64,000 nucleotides of DNA from Gracilaria gracilis (Eukaryota; Rhodophyta; Florideophyceae; Gracilariales; Gracilariaceae). Location: NCBI GenBank assembly GCA_030374805.1, contig JARGSG010000011.1:434001-498000 (forward strand), given 5' to 3'. The notes beneath the pieces were generated by a model. The model made no database searches and was not told where the DNA came from. It worked only from the letters and a program-made list of their open reading frames with translations. Both the position numbers and the translations under genes were made by a program. Shown here piece by piece: positions 31,134 through 41,584 of this stretch. The stretch's first letter is position 1, and every line of letters begins with the position of its first letter.

Positions 31134-32408
31134 CTATGATCTGGAGTTAGAGTTTGCTTGGTGTGATCTTGCTACAGCGGAAGGAGTTAGCGAGAGTTCT
31201 CCGTAATGTGGCAAATTAGAAGTATCTTTGCGAACCTCAGCTCGTGGGCTATTTAAATCCAGGGCCATATTAACAAGATCCGGACCTGAAGCATTTTGTT
31301 TTCTGGTGGGGAGGGACGAAGAGCGCGGGGTCGAGGCCACTTTTCTGTACATCTTGGCTTCCTTAAGGGCCCTTGCCTTGCGTTCGTATACGAAAACGCC
31401 GACGATGGATATGACGATACCGACACCATTAACGGGCGACAAGCGTTCGTTGAAGTAAAAAATGGCAATAACGGCGATGCAAACGCGCTTGAAGGTATTG
31501 GCAACTGAGTAACTCAACGGGGAAATGAGATTGAGCGTGTTAAACGCCAGCTGAGATGCGGCAAAATTGACTAGACCAGCGAGTGCCAAGCCAGCTGCAA
31601 CTGGCCACGACGGTGCGAGGAAGGTGTGGGCGGGCAAGTCGTGCGCAACCATGTGGTAAGCGAGCTGCAAGAGACTTCCGGGTGACATGAGGGCAAGGGA
31701 AATGGCAGACAAGTAGATCTGCAGCGACACGGGGTCGATACGTTCTTTGCCGAAAAGAACCTTGGAATAAATGTTCTGAGCATTGTTGATGGCAGTGGAC
31801 AAGACGGCGGCCACAAAACCGACGATGGCAACAATGAGCTCTGCGCTGGAGACGGAAGCGCTGTGAATCTCGTCAACGCTGGTTAGAGCGACACCAAGAA
31901 TGATGGGCAGAAGCGCCCACACGACAGAGGCTGGAGGACGGTGACCGAAAAACACGAGTTCCAGCAGCACATTAAAAAGCGGACCGAGCGATCGAATGGT
32001 GTTGACAAGATTCACGGATACGCGAGCAAGCGAGGCATACTTGAGCACTTCCTTGACGAGGAAAGCGGCGCTAAGGGGGACGATTGCTCGCAGCTGCTCA
32101 CGCGTTAGGGCTGCGAGGGGACGAATTCTAAGCACCTTGGTGAAGAGAAGGCCGAAGAGCACCGACGAAGCAAACTGCCAGAGGGTGAAGACGGCCTCGT
32201 TGATCTGGTAGACGTGCAGCACATGCTTGGCTAAGAAGAGACTGGCGAGCGAAAAGGAGAACCAGCCGGATATAAATAGCGCAACCTTGACACGGGGGAG
32301 AAAGGCATTGATGCGAGTGACGGTGGAGGAGGAGGACAGCGAGGAAGAGTCGAACAGACGGCGCGCCGGCGCGGGCACGTTTCGGTGGGCGCTACCGCCC
32401 ATACCCAT
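31134..32408 (-). CDS. Triose-phosphate transporter (TPT/NST) family membrane protein
   Basis: 424-residue drug/metabolite-superfamily transporter with about nine or ten hydrophobic segments between residues 40 and 330. It has the paired EamA/TPT architecture and the family motif SPLSYSVANTFKRV near the end of the second half. KEVLKYASLARVSVNLVNTI matches the helix that lines the substrate path. The N-terminal tail (45 residues, Ser/Arg-rich) and the Ser-rich C-terminus are soluble. Candidates are a Golgi nucleotide-sugar transporter, a Sly41-like protein or a plastid phosphate translocator; the tail does not settle location. ATG at 32408, with a second Met two codons later. Confidence 0.87.
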   Translation of the reverse strand: MGMGGSAHRNVPAPARRLFDSSSLSSSSTVTRINAFLPRVKVALFISGWFSFSLASLFLAKHVLHVYQINEAVFTLWQFASSVLFGLLFTKVLRIRPLAALTREQLRAIVPLSAAFLVKEVLKYASLARVSVNLVNTIRSLGPLFNVLLELVFFGHRPPASVVWALLPIILGVALTSVDEIHSASVSSAELIVAIVGFVAAVLSTAINNAQNIYSKVLFGKERIDPVSLQIYLSAISLALMSPGSLLQLAYHMVAHDLPAHTFLAPSWPVAAGLALAGLVNFAASQLAFNTLNLISPLSYSVANTFKRVCIAVIAIFYFNERLSPVNGVGIVISIVGVFVYERKARALKEAKMYRKVASTPRSSSLPTRKQNASGPDLVNMALDLNSPRAEVRKDTSNLPHYGELSLTPSAVARSHQANSNSRS

Positions 32409-33441
32409 GAGGAAGGCTTAAGGGGGTGAGAGTGAGGAAGTGTGGGCGAGAAGCGGTGAGGAAGTCAACGGCGGGACCAGGGCGTGGGGCGAGACATGCG
32501 CGGATGCGCGAGGGCGGCGGACGGGGGGAGGGGGGACAGCAGATGCGAGTGCGACGGAGAGAGTTGTGCTTGGGCGCGCTTGGGCGGGTCAGAACTTCTG
32601 ACTCAGAAGCGATAGCTGCTGCTGCGCTTTTTGCTTGTTGGGCGGCTTGCAGAAACGATTGGCGCTGCGGCGAATGCTCGCGCTATGATATTACAGCAGT
32701 GACCGCCTCATTATACACAGGGAATGGCGCTGACCGTTTACACGTGCGCCTCCTGCTGCCTGACAGTGCCCCAATCCCGCACCTCTACTCTCCAATCAGA
32801 AGCCGGGGTTCAACATCCACTACGTGTAGATATAAACTTTAGAGCTAGCTAGCCAAAGATAACCGTAAAGCCAAGCTTTTTCCAAGACGAAAACTTTTTC
32901 ATACTGGGCGTAACCTGGAAACGATGTGCGCACGGGTTCACTCTTACATCAGCAACGCCCCGTTTTGCCCAGTCAGTTTGGCCGTTCGTAAGTACAGACT
33001 TTCCGTCTCGATATTCACTAACAGCAGCGAATCCGTGCCACTGGTCAGTATACCTTTATAAAAGCGAGTGACGGATACATACCTTCGAAGGTACATGTAT
33101 ACATGTTCTTGATGAAGCGGAAGGGATGAAAGCTGAAAATGCCAGGTTATCCCTCCTTCCAAACTGCAATGTTACCGCCCCAGTCGCTCAGCTCGGTAGC
33201 CCTTACAGCCATCTATGAAGGTATGTACAAATCTATTATAAGGGTAGCGGAACGCTACCCAATTCACCACTGCAGCCTTGTATTGCTCCTCCCTGATACA
33301 CCTTGGCTGCTCAAACACGCGAGCAGTGTGGCATTACTTGATTCTTCCCTGTTCCCTCTCATGCGAATCATCCGTCACAGCGGCCGCCAAACCGCCCACT
33401 CCGCCACGCTTCTCGCACCCTGCCTGCACGCCACACACCCC
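32409..33441. other. Intergenic, no supported gene
   Basis: Promoter side of the transporter gene (32409-32600 is purine-rich on the plus strand) and the 3' side of the AtpI-like gene. Nothing else recognisable. Confidence 0.5.
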
Positions 33442-34212
33442 TCATTCAAACGCCTCGCCAGTCAGTAAAGGAATCAGCACCGCCACCTTATACGAGAAGA
33501 AGCCCGCCAGCACGGGAATCACCGACAAGTACTGCGAGTTCTTGGCCGACGCGATCACTAACAATGCCAGAATCGCAACGCGTGCCGGTTGCAAACTGTC
33601 CGCCCAGCCCTGTCCGTTTTGTCGCGCACTCTCGCCCAGTCTATCCACGCTTCTGCTCAGTAGAGTCACGTACGCCATCGAACCCAGCAGCCCCACCGCA
33701 AATGACTGCACCTCCTTCATGCCGCACGCCGTCCAAATCGCGCACAGCCCGAGCGCGCCCACGAACAGCGTGTCGCCTAGCAGCTTGTTGCGAAGCTGCT
33801 GGTATTGTGCCAGGTCCGCTTCTGAGTCGCTGTCCTTTCTGTCCGTTTCCGCTGCCTTTTTCGTGATCGGCAGCTTGCTTGCGGACTGTCTGCCGCTGCG
33901 AAGAATGCTCCGTTGAGCTTCCTTTCCCACGTCCTTGGTCACTCGTTGCGGGCCGTATTTTCGCTCCGCCCAGCTTAGCTCTGCCAGGTACCGCTGGTTC
34001 AAGTCCGGGATGTTGTCGTATTGCGACTTTGCTCGCCGCTTCGACTCCTCCAACGAATTCGCTTGCACCGTGTGCCGCGCACGCCCGCTCCTTGCATTGC
34101 CAGTTACGCTGCCGGTGACGCCTGGCGCACTATTTTTCACGCATCTCGCCCAGCTTGAGACTTTCGCCCCTTGGTTGCTGAGCGCCACGCTTTGTACAAA
34201 CGCGTTAATCAT
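33442..34212 (-). CDS. AtpI-like (ATP synthase I / CGL160-like) membrane protein, probably plastid
   Basis: 256 residues from ATG 34212. The N-terminus (MINAFVQSVALSNQG...) is basic, Ser/Thr-rich and almost free of acidic residues, like an organelle transit peptide. It is followed by a charged soluble part with DLNQRYLAELSWAERKYG. The last 110 residues have four hydrophobic helices, with LLGSMAYVTLLSRSVDRLG and the C-terminal LSVIPVLAGFFSYKVAVLI, resembling bacterial AtpI and plant CGL160, which help assemble the ATP synthase c-ring. The match is from pattern memory of short motifs, and CGL160 itself is described as a green-lineage protein, so the assignment is moderate. Confidence 0.55.
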   Translation of the reverse strand: MINAFVQSVALSNQGAKVSSWARCVKNSAPGVTGSVTGNARSGRARHTVQANSLEESKRRAKSQYDNIPDLNQRYLAELSWAERKYGPQRVTKDVGKEAQRSILRSGRQSASKLPITKKAAETDRKDSDSEADLAQYQQLRNKLLGDTLFVGALGLCAIWTACGMKEVQSFAVGLLGSMAYVTLLSRSVDRLGESARQNGQGWADSLQPARVAILALLVIASAKNSQYLSVIPVLAGFFSYKVAVLIPLLTGEAFE

Positions 34213-34790
34213 GATGTACAAGGGTAAAACGCTACTGGGGAGAGCGAGTCCCCACAGACCTCAGCAGAGCACAACCTCGTGGTATAGACACTCATCTCAA
34301 CTCCCATCTCAGCAGTTCGACCCATAGAAAAATAAATTTTTATGAATCACTTCAACCTCAAAAAGATATCGCCGTAGAACGTTACCGCAACGGTAGAGTT
34401 TACCCAAAGGGTTATTTATCGGATAGATTCTATGCCGGCAACACAACGCATCTCAATGTCCCGAGTGTACTACTCTCTATCGCTCCAGAGTACGCTAGCT
34501 TAATTAGGATGTAGCGCACTCAAACTTATCTTATCCATCTTGATAAGCCATGACGAAAAGGTTTCCTTTCGTATGAGGACAACTTCTCTTCCGCCTTTCG
34601 GCTCTCGGTAATGCATCAGGGTAGCATGAGTGAATTAAAGCTCTTATTTCTGATAACCACCGTATTCTCCCCTTCGAACCTTCGCAGCAACGCTCTACCG
34701 ATTTAAGAACCCGTCCCGACATCCATGTCTGGTCTTCACGATCTAGGACATAACAGTGGGGAAAAAAAGTCGTAGCTTCCTGGTATCTCA
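34213..34790. other. Intergenic, no supported gene
   Basis: Upstream region of the AtpI-like gene and downstream region of the AT-hook gene. One 87-codon minus frame (34531-34794) lacks recognisable features and overlaps the end of the AT-hook gene. Confidence 0.45.
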
Positions 34791-37451
34791 TCATATCATT
34801 GTAGAAATGTTCGGAACAGTACTGTAGACCAATATTTTCTGCCCCGAAGCTGTTTCTAACGTTCTTTCGACCAAGTATTTGGAGACAACCAAAAGGTTTA
34901 TGTTCTTCTTCAACATGTTCTTCCCAAACGGTGTCTTGTCGTAAAGTTCGTCGTAGCTGAGTCCTTGATCAAATTCACACAACTTCAATATAGCGCAAGG
35001 TCGATAGCCACTAAGTTCGAGATCAGCATACGAAAACCCGACATACTTTTTCACAGCTTCGGCATTATGCAATACTCGAATTCGAGCCACAGCTTCCTCC
35101 CGATCTTTTCGTGCAACAATGCTGATTACGTTTGACGCTGTCTCGGGGTTTTCATTTTTATCCAAACCGTCAATTTCCTCTCCCTTTTCGTCCGGCACAA
35201 TATCTTCGGGAGAATCATCTGTTACGTCAGTTGCCCCGGGGGTGTTCGGAGCTTCCAAGCTGTGCTCAATCTGATCCGCGTTTTCTACAGGGACTTCCGC
35301 TTCCGGTCGAAGCTCTTCGGGAATAATATCGCGCAGCACCGCGTTCTTTGCGTTTTTCCAGTCCTTGACTGCCTTAACCAAATTCTCAGCTAGTTTCGAA
35401 ATTGCGGCTCTATGGTTTGCCTGATATTCCAGTTTGGCATGCATCACTGCATCACGCAGAGCGGCATCCGCAATTGCTTTTCTATCATCTTCAGACACTG
35501 GAGCACCAACACTTCCGTGCGGAAGGGAGGAGGTTAAGTCAGCGGGCGAGTCCGGGGCAAACGGCACTAGTTGGTCACAAATGCGATGTTCTGCCTGTAG
35601 AAAAGACTCCCCTTCGCGTTGCAATTGATCAACTACCGATGTCAATCGACTAAGCCCTTCCTGGTGAGAAAGGGATTGACGCCTCGATCTCCTCTTGCCC
35701 AAGTCACTTCTCTGCATGACACTAGTCCCGCGTGGAGTGGCTGACGGAGCAAAGGACAAGCGTTTCGACTTCGTGATGGACTGGAGAACCGATTCGTTCG
35801 CAGAAACTCCTTTCGTCCTCGTCGGTGATTGCGTAACAGTGTTCATAGATCCCTCATTACCCTGTACTTTGCTTTCCGTGGTTTTGGCTCTCTTCGTCTT
35901 TGGTTTCTCGATCCCGACATGGCCCGGTGCGTCATGATCATCCGTTGGATTGGAGGCCGGCTCAGAAGCTGTTTGTCCAGGTGCCTTCAGCCTCGAGGCA
36001 GAGCGTGAGGCCTGTCGTGGAGCTGCTCTCACCTTCGAGACTTCAAAGTCGTCTCCGTCCTCTTTAGCCGGTTTTTTTGCGCTTTCTGAATCGTCGGGAG
36101 CACCTCGTTTGGCCTTTCGACCCCTAGGTTTGGTTTGACGTTGAGTTTTCTTCTCCGGAACTGATTCTTCCTTGTCCTCCTTTGCCTTTGAAGAATGTTC
36201 TTCTTCCACTGTTGCTTTAACCGGTGGATGGGTGTCTGACGCGTCAACTTTCGGATATTTCCGTGGACGCCCTGGTCGTCGCTTAGGTGGAACGGGTTTA
36301 GGAGTTTGTTCAGCTACCTTGGAAGCCGGAGGGTCTTTCGAAGAGTGCTGGGCAGCGGGTTTACCAACTCTCTTATCTCGCACCAAAATGGGCTCATCCT
36401 CTTCCAATGCGCGCAACTCTGCACGAGTAGTTTTCTTCGAAGCTTTCTTCTTTCTTGATGGAGCCTGGGCTTCATTCTGCTGCAAATCCACGGGGACCAC
36501 GGTGACTGGAGCAACTATGATCGGATCTGCAGGCAATGGCGGTATTGCTTTCTCTTTCTTCTTCTTCAGTGACTTGGACGTCGTCTTCGGTGATGTAGGC
36601 GGCTTTGCACTATCAACCCGGGCCTTTTTCCTTGCCCTTGGTGGTGCGGTAGCATTTGCCTTAGATTGAAGCAAAATGACATCTGACTCACTACCAGAGT
36701 CATGAGCTGCATCTTTTCCTTGTACCAGGTCTACGGTGGATTTTCTCTTCTTTTGGTCTCTTCGAGTTCCCAAGCTGAGCATAGGAGCTTCAAACAAATC
36801 TTTCGACGGAGCACTGTGACCATTCGGTACGGCCCCGTGGGGACCATTCTGTTTATTACTACCGAGGTCTGTCGAGGACTCGATGGATTTTGGGAGGACA
36901 GTTGCAGTTTTGGCACCCTTCCTTGTGTTCGCCTCTCTGCGAGACTGTGCCTTCTTTGCCTTTGCAGTACCGTGAGCTTCTGCTTTCTTTCCATCGGCAT
37001 TGTGGTGCTTTGATGCCAAAGGCTGTGAATCTTGCTTGTTGGGTTCCACGACGGACTCAGGGGGTGCTGCCTTAGAACTGGATCTTGGGGATTTTCTTTG
37101 CGCGGGTTTGTGGCGAGGGGCAGACGCAGCTGCTCTGTTCTCCGAGTCGTCTCCTCTCACGTCATCGGTACCTTTCTCGGTAGGATCTTTCCCCGTGGCC
37201 TCGGCTGATTGCTTGGTGGCCGATTTGGCTTGGCTCTTTTTCAATCGTGCTTCGCGCATGGCCAAGGCACGCTCGCGCATGGTGACTCTTCTCGGCGTTG
37301 GTTGCGACGAAGGTTTCGGAAGCGATATACCGGCAGCCGGTACCTGCGTATGCGGAACGGGTTGAGACGAGGTGACTGGCGCCACCTGTTCGTCCTCTTC
37401 CATTTCAACGTCTGAAATGGAGACGGACTCCATATCTGAGTTTGATGACAT
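34791..37451 (-). CDS. Large AT-hook nuclear protein with conserved-looking C-terminal domain
   Basis: 886 residues, intronless, ATG at 37451. Most of it is disordered and rich in Lys, Ser, Pro and Glu, with basic clusters that look like nuclear localisation signals. An AT-hook core RRPGRPRKYP is at about residue 390 and a second basic GRK patch (KPRGRKAKRG) follows about 60 residues later, which suggests binding to the minor groove of AT-rich DNA. The last 105 residues look folded (AEAVKKYVGFSYADLELSGY, then a helix-rich part and a beta hairpin) and could be a winged helix. I do not recognise the protein; a chromatin or kinetochore role is only a guess. Confidence 0.7.
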   Translation of the reverse strand: MSSNSDMESVSISDVEMEEDEQVAPVTSSQPVPHTQVPAAGISLPKPSSQPTPRRVTMRERALAMREARLKKSQAKSATKQSAEATGKDPTEKGTDDVRGDDSENRAAASAPRHKPAQRKSPRSSSKAAPPESVVEPNKQDSQPLASKHHNADGKKAEAHGTAKAKKAQSRREANTRKGAKTATVLPKSIESSTDLGSNKQNGPHGAVPNGHSAPSKDLFEAPMLSLGTRRDQKKRKSTVDLVQGKDAAHDSGSESDVILLQSKANATAPPRARKKARVDSAKPPTSPKTTSKSLKKKKEKAIPPLPADPIIVAPVTVVPVDLQQNEAQAPSRKKKASKKTTRAELRALEEDEPILVRDKRVGKPAAQHSSKDPPASKVAEQTPKPVPPKRRPGRPRKYPKVDASDTHPPVKATVEEEHSSKAKEDKEESVPEKKTQRQTKPRGRKAKRGAPDDSESAKKPAKEDGDDFEVSKVRAAPRQASRSASRLKAPGQTASEPASNPTDDHDAPGHVGIEKPKTKRAKTTESKVQGNEGSMNTVTQSPTRTKGVSANESVLQSITKSKRLSFAPSATPRGTSVMQRSDLGKRRSRRQSLSHQEGLSRLTSVVDQLQREGESFLQAEHRICDQLVPFAPDSPADLTSSLPHGSVGAPVSEDDRKAIADAALRDAVMHAKLEYQANHRAAISKLAENLVKAVKDWKNAKNAVLRDIIPEELRPEAEVPVENADQIEHSLEAPNTPGATDVTDDSPEDIVPDEKGEEIDGLDKNENPETASNVISIVARKDREEAVARIRVLHNAEAVKKYVGFSYADLELSGYRPCAILKLCEFDQGLSYDELYDKTPFGKNMLKKNINLLVVSKYLVERTLETASGQKILVYSTVPNISTMI

Positions 37452-38021
37452 GTCTAAAGCACAGCAACGTTTTGCGGGGAAGAAGGAAGGTTTGTGTGTG
37501 TGGATGGAGTGAGCAAAAGTACTGCAGCGTTAAATGGCGAAGGAGATAGTGTTTAACAGGGCCGGGAAGGTGCACTTCTCGAGGGTAGGGTATGATAAGT
37601 GCCGCCGCTTCGTGAGGTGCGTCAAAAAGTACGCCAACGTTGTTGATGCTGCTTGTTGGGGCGCGCGATACGCTGTGCTGGGTTTGGTTTTTGAATGCCT
37701 GAGATGATGGCGCGCTTTTTCAGTTTTCAGTTTTTCTGATTTCTGGATCTCCAAATCTGACAAAACCGCGTCCAGAATAGGACGGCTTGGCTGCTCGGCA
37801 GCCGATTTCCGCAAATTTTGGTTCACAGCGCAACGCCTGCTCGCCGGTTTTTGTCGTTTCTGAACAATGCTGAACGCCTAAACCACCATGATTCAGTAAG
37901 ATATGCTTGTGTACAGATAAACGTCTCATCTGGCTACACATGTTGTGATACTGTGTGGGAGCAAGAATAGCGGCAACGTTATACCTCGGGTAGACGGTTT
38001 CGATTCCGTGACTAGTTTATC
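37452..38021. other. Divergent intergenic region
   Basis: 570 bp between the AT-hook gene (minus) and the DUF1294 gene (plus); both promoters must lie here. No clear motif. Confidence 0.45.
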
Positions 38022-38408
38022 ATGTCCCGCTTGGTAGCGCGCGCAACGTTGATGTATTTGGTGGGGGTGAACACCACGTCTGCCTGTTTGGTGGCCTACG
38101 ACAAGTATCAAGCAACGCGCAAAGGATGGCGTGTACCGGAGAAGAAGCTGTGCGATATGGCACTTGCTGGAGGTTGGGCGGGTGGTCTTCTGGCAATGTA
38201 TCTGGCACATCACAAGACCAGGAAAAGATCATTCCAAACCAAGTACATGAACGCCGTCGCTACAAATGCGGTTTTCACAGCGCCGGCAGCTATCCTTGTT
38301 CTTCAGGTGCCTTCTTTGCGGAATGCGTTTTCTCGCACATTTTCGGCGATGGCGTCCCCGTTTTCACGTCGTCCACCGCCCAGGAAGCCTCCTCGTTTCC
38401 GCAGATGA
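38022..38408 (+). CDS. DUF1294 family small membrane protein
   Basis: 128 residues without intron. It shows the family pattern: an N-terminal helix containing GVNTTSACLVAYDKYQA, then WRVPEKKLCDMALAGGWAGG, then LAMYLAHHKTRKRSF and a last hydrophobic helix (NAVFTAPAAILVLQ). The C-terminus is Arg/Pro-rich. The family is common in bacteria and algae; its function is not established. Confidence 0.8.
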   Translation: MSRLVARATLMYLVGVNTTSACLVAYDKYQATRKGWRVPEKKLCDMALAGGWAGGLLAMYLAHHKTRKRSFQTKYMNAVATNAVFTAPAAILVLQVPSLRNAFSRTFSAMASPFSRRPPPRKPPRFRR

Positions 38409-39221
38409 TCTGGACTGGGAACTGCGACATATGCACATCAAAAAGCAAAAGCCAATGCATATTGGCACGTGCACGTACTCCATCAGCAACACAACACTGC
38501 TACTTGTGCTAGGGCGATAGACTTGTAAACGAGATACATTACGATGTAACGGGTAAGGACCAAAGTGCTTGTGTTGTGGCATGGCGCATGTAGCTCACTT
38601 TTTTTACTCCAACAACAGAATGGTACCAGCAGTCTTGAAAGATGTGCGTTTATTCCTCGAGAATACGCTCCGTACAAAGACCCATAACAGGGTCAGGTTA
38701 GACAGGTTTACCCTTGGTAGATAGTGCACATCCATACGTTCGGTACGAGCAATGATGATGAACAAAGTTAATGATACAAGGGCAGCAAAACAATACTCTT
38801 TCATACAGTATCTATCACTCATCTGCCTTTGTGGCACAAAGTTTGTGCCAGTGCCATACTCTTGAGCCTCTGACGGTCTGATTTTATTTGGCATCCTTGT
38901 TAAAGTTATTGTGAACCATCTCGCACCCTTCAAGATAGAAGCAGACAGCGTACCGTGCGGTACCCAAGGGTAGTGTAGATAATCGGCTGCACGGGTATTT
39001 CCTCGCCCCGCACTTCCACCTTGCCATCATTTTTGCTACCCTTCTATACACCACTTGTACATAATTTTTTGCACCTTGTATATATACCAACGGTATACGA
39101 GCGGAAAAGCGCCAGCTTGTGAACCACAATCCGAGCAACGCAGCTTTTTCGTCCCTACATATCTACTTTGCGAGTCATCTTGCATTGGAGAAAGCGGTTT
39201 CATTTTCAGATTCTTGTGCTC
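38409..39221. other. Intergenic, no supported gene
   Basis: Contains TATATATACC at 39078-39087, about 140 bp before the NELF-C/D start, a possible TATA element. Nothing else recognised. Confidence 0.4.
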
Positions 39222-41024
39222 ATGGCCGACCCCCTTGCGTTTTTCAAGCGCCCAGACGCTCTCTTCCACGACGACTGCGCCGAACAGCTTCGCAATTTTG
39301 CCAGGGCTGGTGGCAATGTTCGAGAGGCGTGTGATGCCTTGTCTGAAAGCTACCTCGGCCTACCGGACATGATTCGCGCAGTGGTTGACTGGATGAACGA
39401 TTTCCATGACGGAGAGCAAGTGCTGCTTGACGCCATGCAGCTGCATCTGCTTGGTAACGTCAACACTGTGATTCCAACCATAGATGCCGCTCTAGCTCGA
39501 GAACCCGAGTCTCCGTCTTTTGTCTCCGAGATGTTAGCCTCTCCTAGATGGAGGAATGTTCTATATGAAATTGCAGCTCAACACAGACAATCCATTCTTA
39601 CGGATCGCATTTATGGCGAAGCTCGACTACAACAAATCGGCTACTCTGGTAGCACCATTAGTTCCGCAGATGAAGTTCTGGAGATTGTAGTGGAGCAGCT
39701 TGGCGTAGCCATGGCGTCAAAGTCCTATGAGGAAGTTGATACCGCCGTTCGCAAGATTGCAGTCCTGGCCACGTCGAGTGAGATCTATACTTTTATGATC
39801 CTACAGTTTTTGGTCAAGATGGAGCACCGAAGCGCCGATTTGAACTCAAAGAGTATTTACCGCTATGTTGCACAAGCAGTCAGAAAAGAAGCAATGAATT
39901 ACATTGTGAATGTATCTGGCGAAAGTGAGTCAACCACAACGCTGTGGATCTATAGCATGTTGATTCTGTCCGACTGCTCTTTTCACTGCTATACTATCCC
40001 CGAAACTATTGTCGATGCCCTTTTGGGCATACTGCACGTTTCCGCAAGAATTCGTTTAGAGAAAGATGTCAAGGTAATTCTTCACGTGTATAGCACCTTG
40101 CTTGGACAGCCTCACTTCGCGACCAATCGTAAATTCGTCACGGATACAGAAAGCATAGAAGATCCCAAGCAGAAAATGCTATTGATTCTTGCACTCTGTC
40201 ACAGCGAGATAGTGGATGCGCTGCTTGTACGATTGTTCAACCCGCAAAGTACCAATTCAGGAGTTGAACAAGCCAATTTGAAGAAACGAAACTGCTTATG
40301 TTTACTGCTGGCATACTCGAGAACTTTCATCCCTCTGCAACATGAAGAAATACTGCGCAGGTTGTGCAACACTGAAACTCTCGAGGAGCTTAACAGCCTT
40401 GTACGAAGGGCGCGGAGGGATTTGACGCAGGTTGTCAAGATCTGTGACGAACTTAAACCTGGCTCACTCGTTTCAAAGGCTAATTCAAAGCATATTCAAC
40501 ATTTGGTTGTGGCGGTTAAGGATCCTACAATAGCGAGAGGTGTTCTCTTCTGGGTTGAAAAAAGGCTTCGTGGAGGGAAAGACGTTCGTTCTTTGACTAT
40601 AACTTTGCCAAGATACCTCGGATTCTTGGAAGTAATTGCCCAGGCCCATTGTTTCCTGCAGAGACGTGTACTCGAAGTAATTGAAGAAGCATGTATTCGC
40701 AATTATCCAGACCTGGCAGAAAGCAAAGTTGAACAGCTGAGATTTACGATGATGAATTCCATCACTGGTATGATCCGGTTTAACATGGGCGAAATGATAA
40801 TCTATTCAATCACCACGAATTGGGTTAGAGATGATTCTGTAGAAGAAGAACATCTAACCCGTTTCATAATCTCGATGCTACGCACAATATCACCACCGTA
40901 CCATCCCATTTTATATTCGCAAATGATGGAGTTTTTGCAAGACGAAAAAGTGATAAGAGCAGCTACGGCTGATGAAACCGCAGTCGAGCTGGTGAATGAC
41001 TTTCAGAACTCACCACCGGGTTAA
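39222..41024 (+). CDS. NELFCD: Negative elongation factor C/D (TH1)
   Basis: 600 residues from ATG 39222 (an in-frame TTG at 39168 is upstream), close to the roughly 590 of animal NELF-C/D. The opening FFKRPDALFHDDCAEQLRNF, then ARAGGNVREACDALSESYLG, is the diagnostic TH1 start. The rest is all-helical, as in the family (LPRYLGFLEVIAQAHCFLQR; WVRDDSVEEEHLTRFI; ISPPYHPILYSQMMEFLQ). In animals NELF-C/D joins NELF-A and bridges to NELF-B/E to hold RNA polymerase II at promoter-proximal pauses. No intron. Confidence 0.85.
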   Translation: MADPLAFFKRPDALFHDDCAEQLRNFARAGGNVREACDALSESYLGLPDMIRAVVDWMNDFHDGEQVLLDAMQLHLLGNVNTVIPTIDAALAREPESPSFVSEMLASPRWRNVLYEIAAQHRQSILTDRIYGEARLQQIGYSGSTISSADEVLEIVVEQLGVAMASKSYEEVDTAVRKIAVLATSSEIYTFMILQFLVKMEHRSADLNSKSIYRYVAQAVRKEAMNYIVNVSGESESTTTLWIYSMLILSDCSFHCYTIPETIVDALLGILHVSARIRLEKDVKVILHVYSTLLGQPHFATNRKFVTDTESIEDPKQKMLLILALCHSEIVDALLVRLFNPQSTNSGVEQANLKKRNCLCLLLAYSRTFIPLQHEEILRRLCNTETLEELNSLVRRARRDLTQVVKICDELKPGSLVSKANSKHIQHLVVAVKDPTIARGVLFWVEKRLRGGKDVRSLTITLPRYLGFLEVIAQAHCFLQRRVLEVIEEACIRNYPDLAESKVEQLRFTMMNSITGMIRFNMGEMIIYSITTNWVRDDSVEEEHLTRFIISMLRTISPPYHPILYSQMMEFLQDEKVIRAATADETAVELVNDFQNSPPG

Positions 41025-41584
41025 TGTGAATGCAAGACACCGTGAATTGTGAACATACATGATGGAGGGGTCGAAAGAAATATATTCAACAGCATTAAAC
41101 CCCGTCCAGCTCACTACATATCCAACATTACTGACTTTATGTTTCATCTGCAAGGTCTGCGGTCCCCACATTTAATTTCGCAACTCTTCAAGGTGAAAGA
41201 TTTCTCCATGCGCTGCTCTGTTGCATACGGAAAAGTACAGAATCAACCAAGCACACGTCTCTGCTTTTTGCTTTTGAGGCGGTTTGGTCAGCCGGTGTTT
41301 TTGAAAGGAGCAAGCAGTGACAGTGTTTTGGAACAAAGCGGGGATGTTAACTTTTGTAGAAGTAGTAGGTAGAAGTCTGTAAATCAATCAGCACAAGATG
41401 GACGTGTGTGTGTGTGTGTGTGTGGATAGAAAAGGTATCGGTGAAATGGATGTGTTGGTCAAGAAGGAAGCATTTAATGTGACAAAAAGAAAACAAATGG
41501 GTAAGCAAGTTACACGCGAATGTGTTTAGTTGTGTGTACATGACTGCTGACAAATAGAGCGATAAGAAAAAAAAAAGAGCACAG
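41025..41584. other. Convergent intergenic region with (GT)n
   Basis: 3' ends of the NELF-C/D and Vip1 genes. A GT dinucleotide run lies at 41404-41424. Confidence 0.55.

Noticed and set aside
37970-38025. tRNA-like box (GGTTTCGATTCCG) upstream of the DUF1294 gene
   Set aside because: Resembles a T-loop, but no acceptor or anticodon stem can be folded around it.
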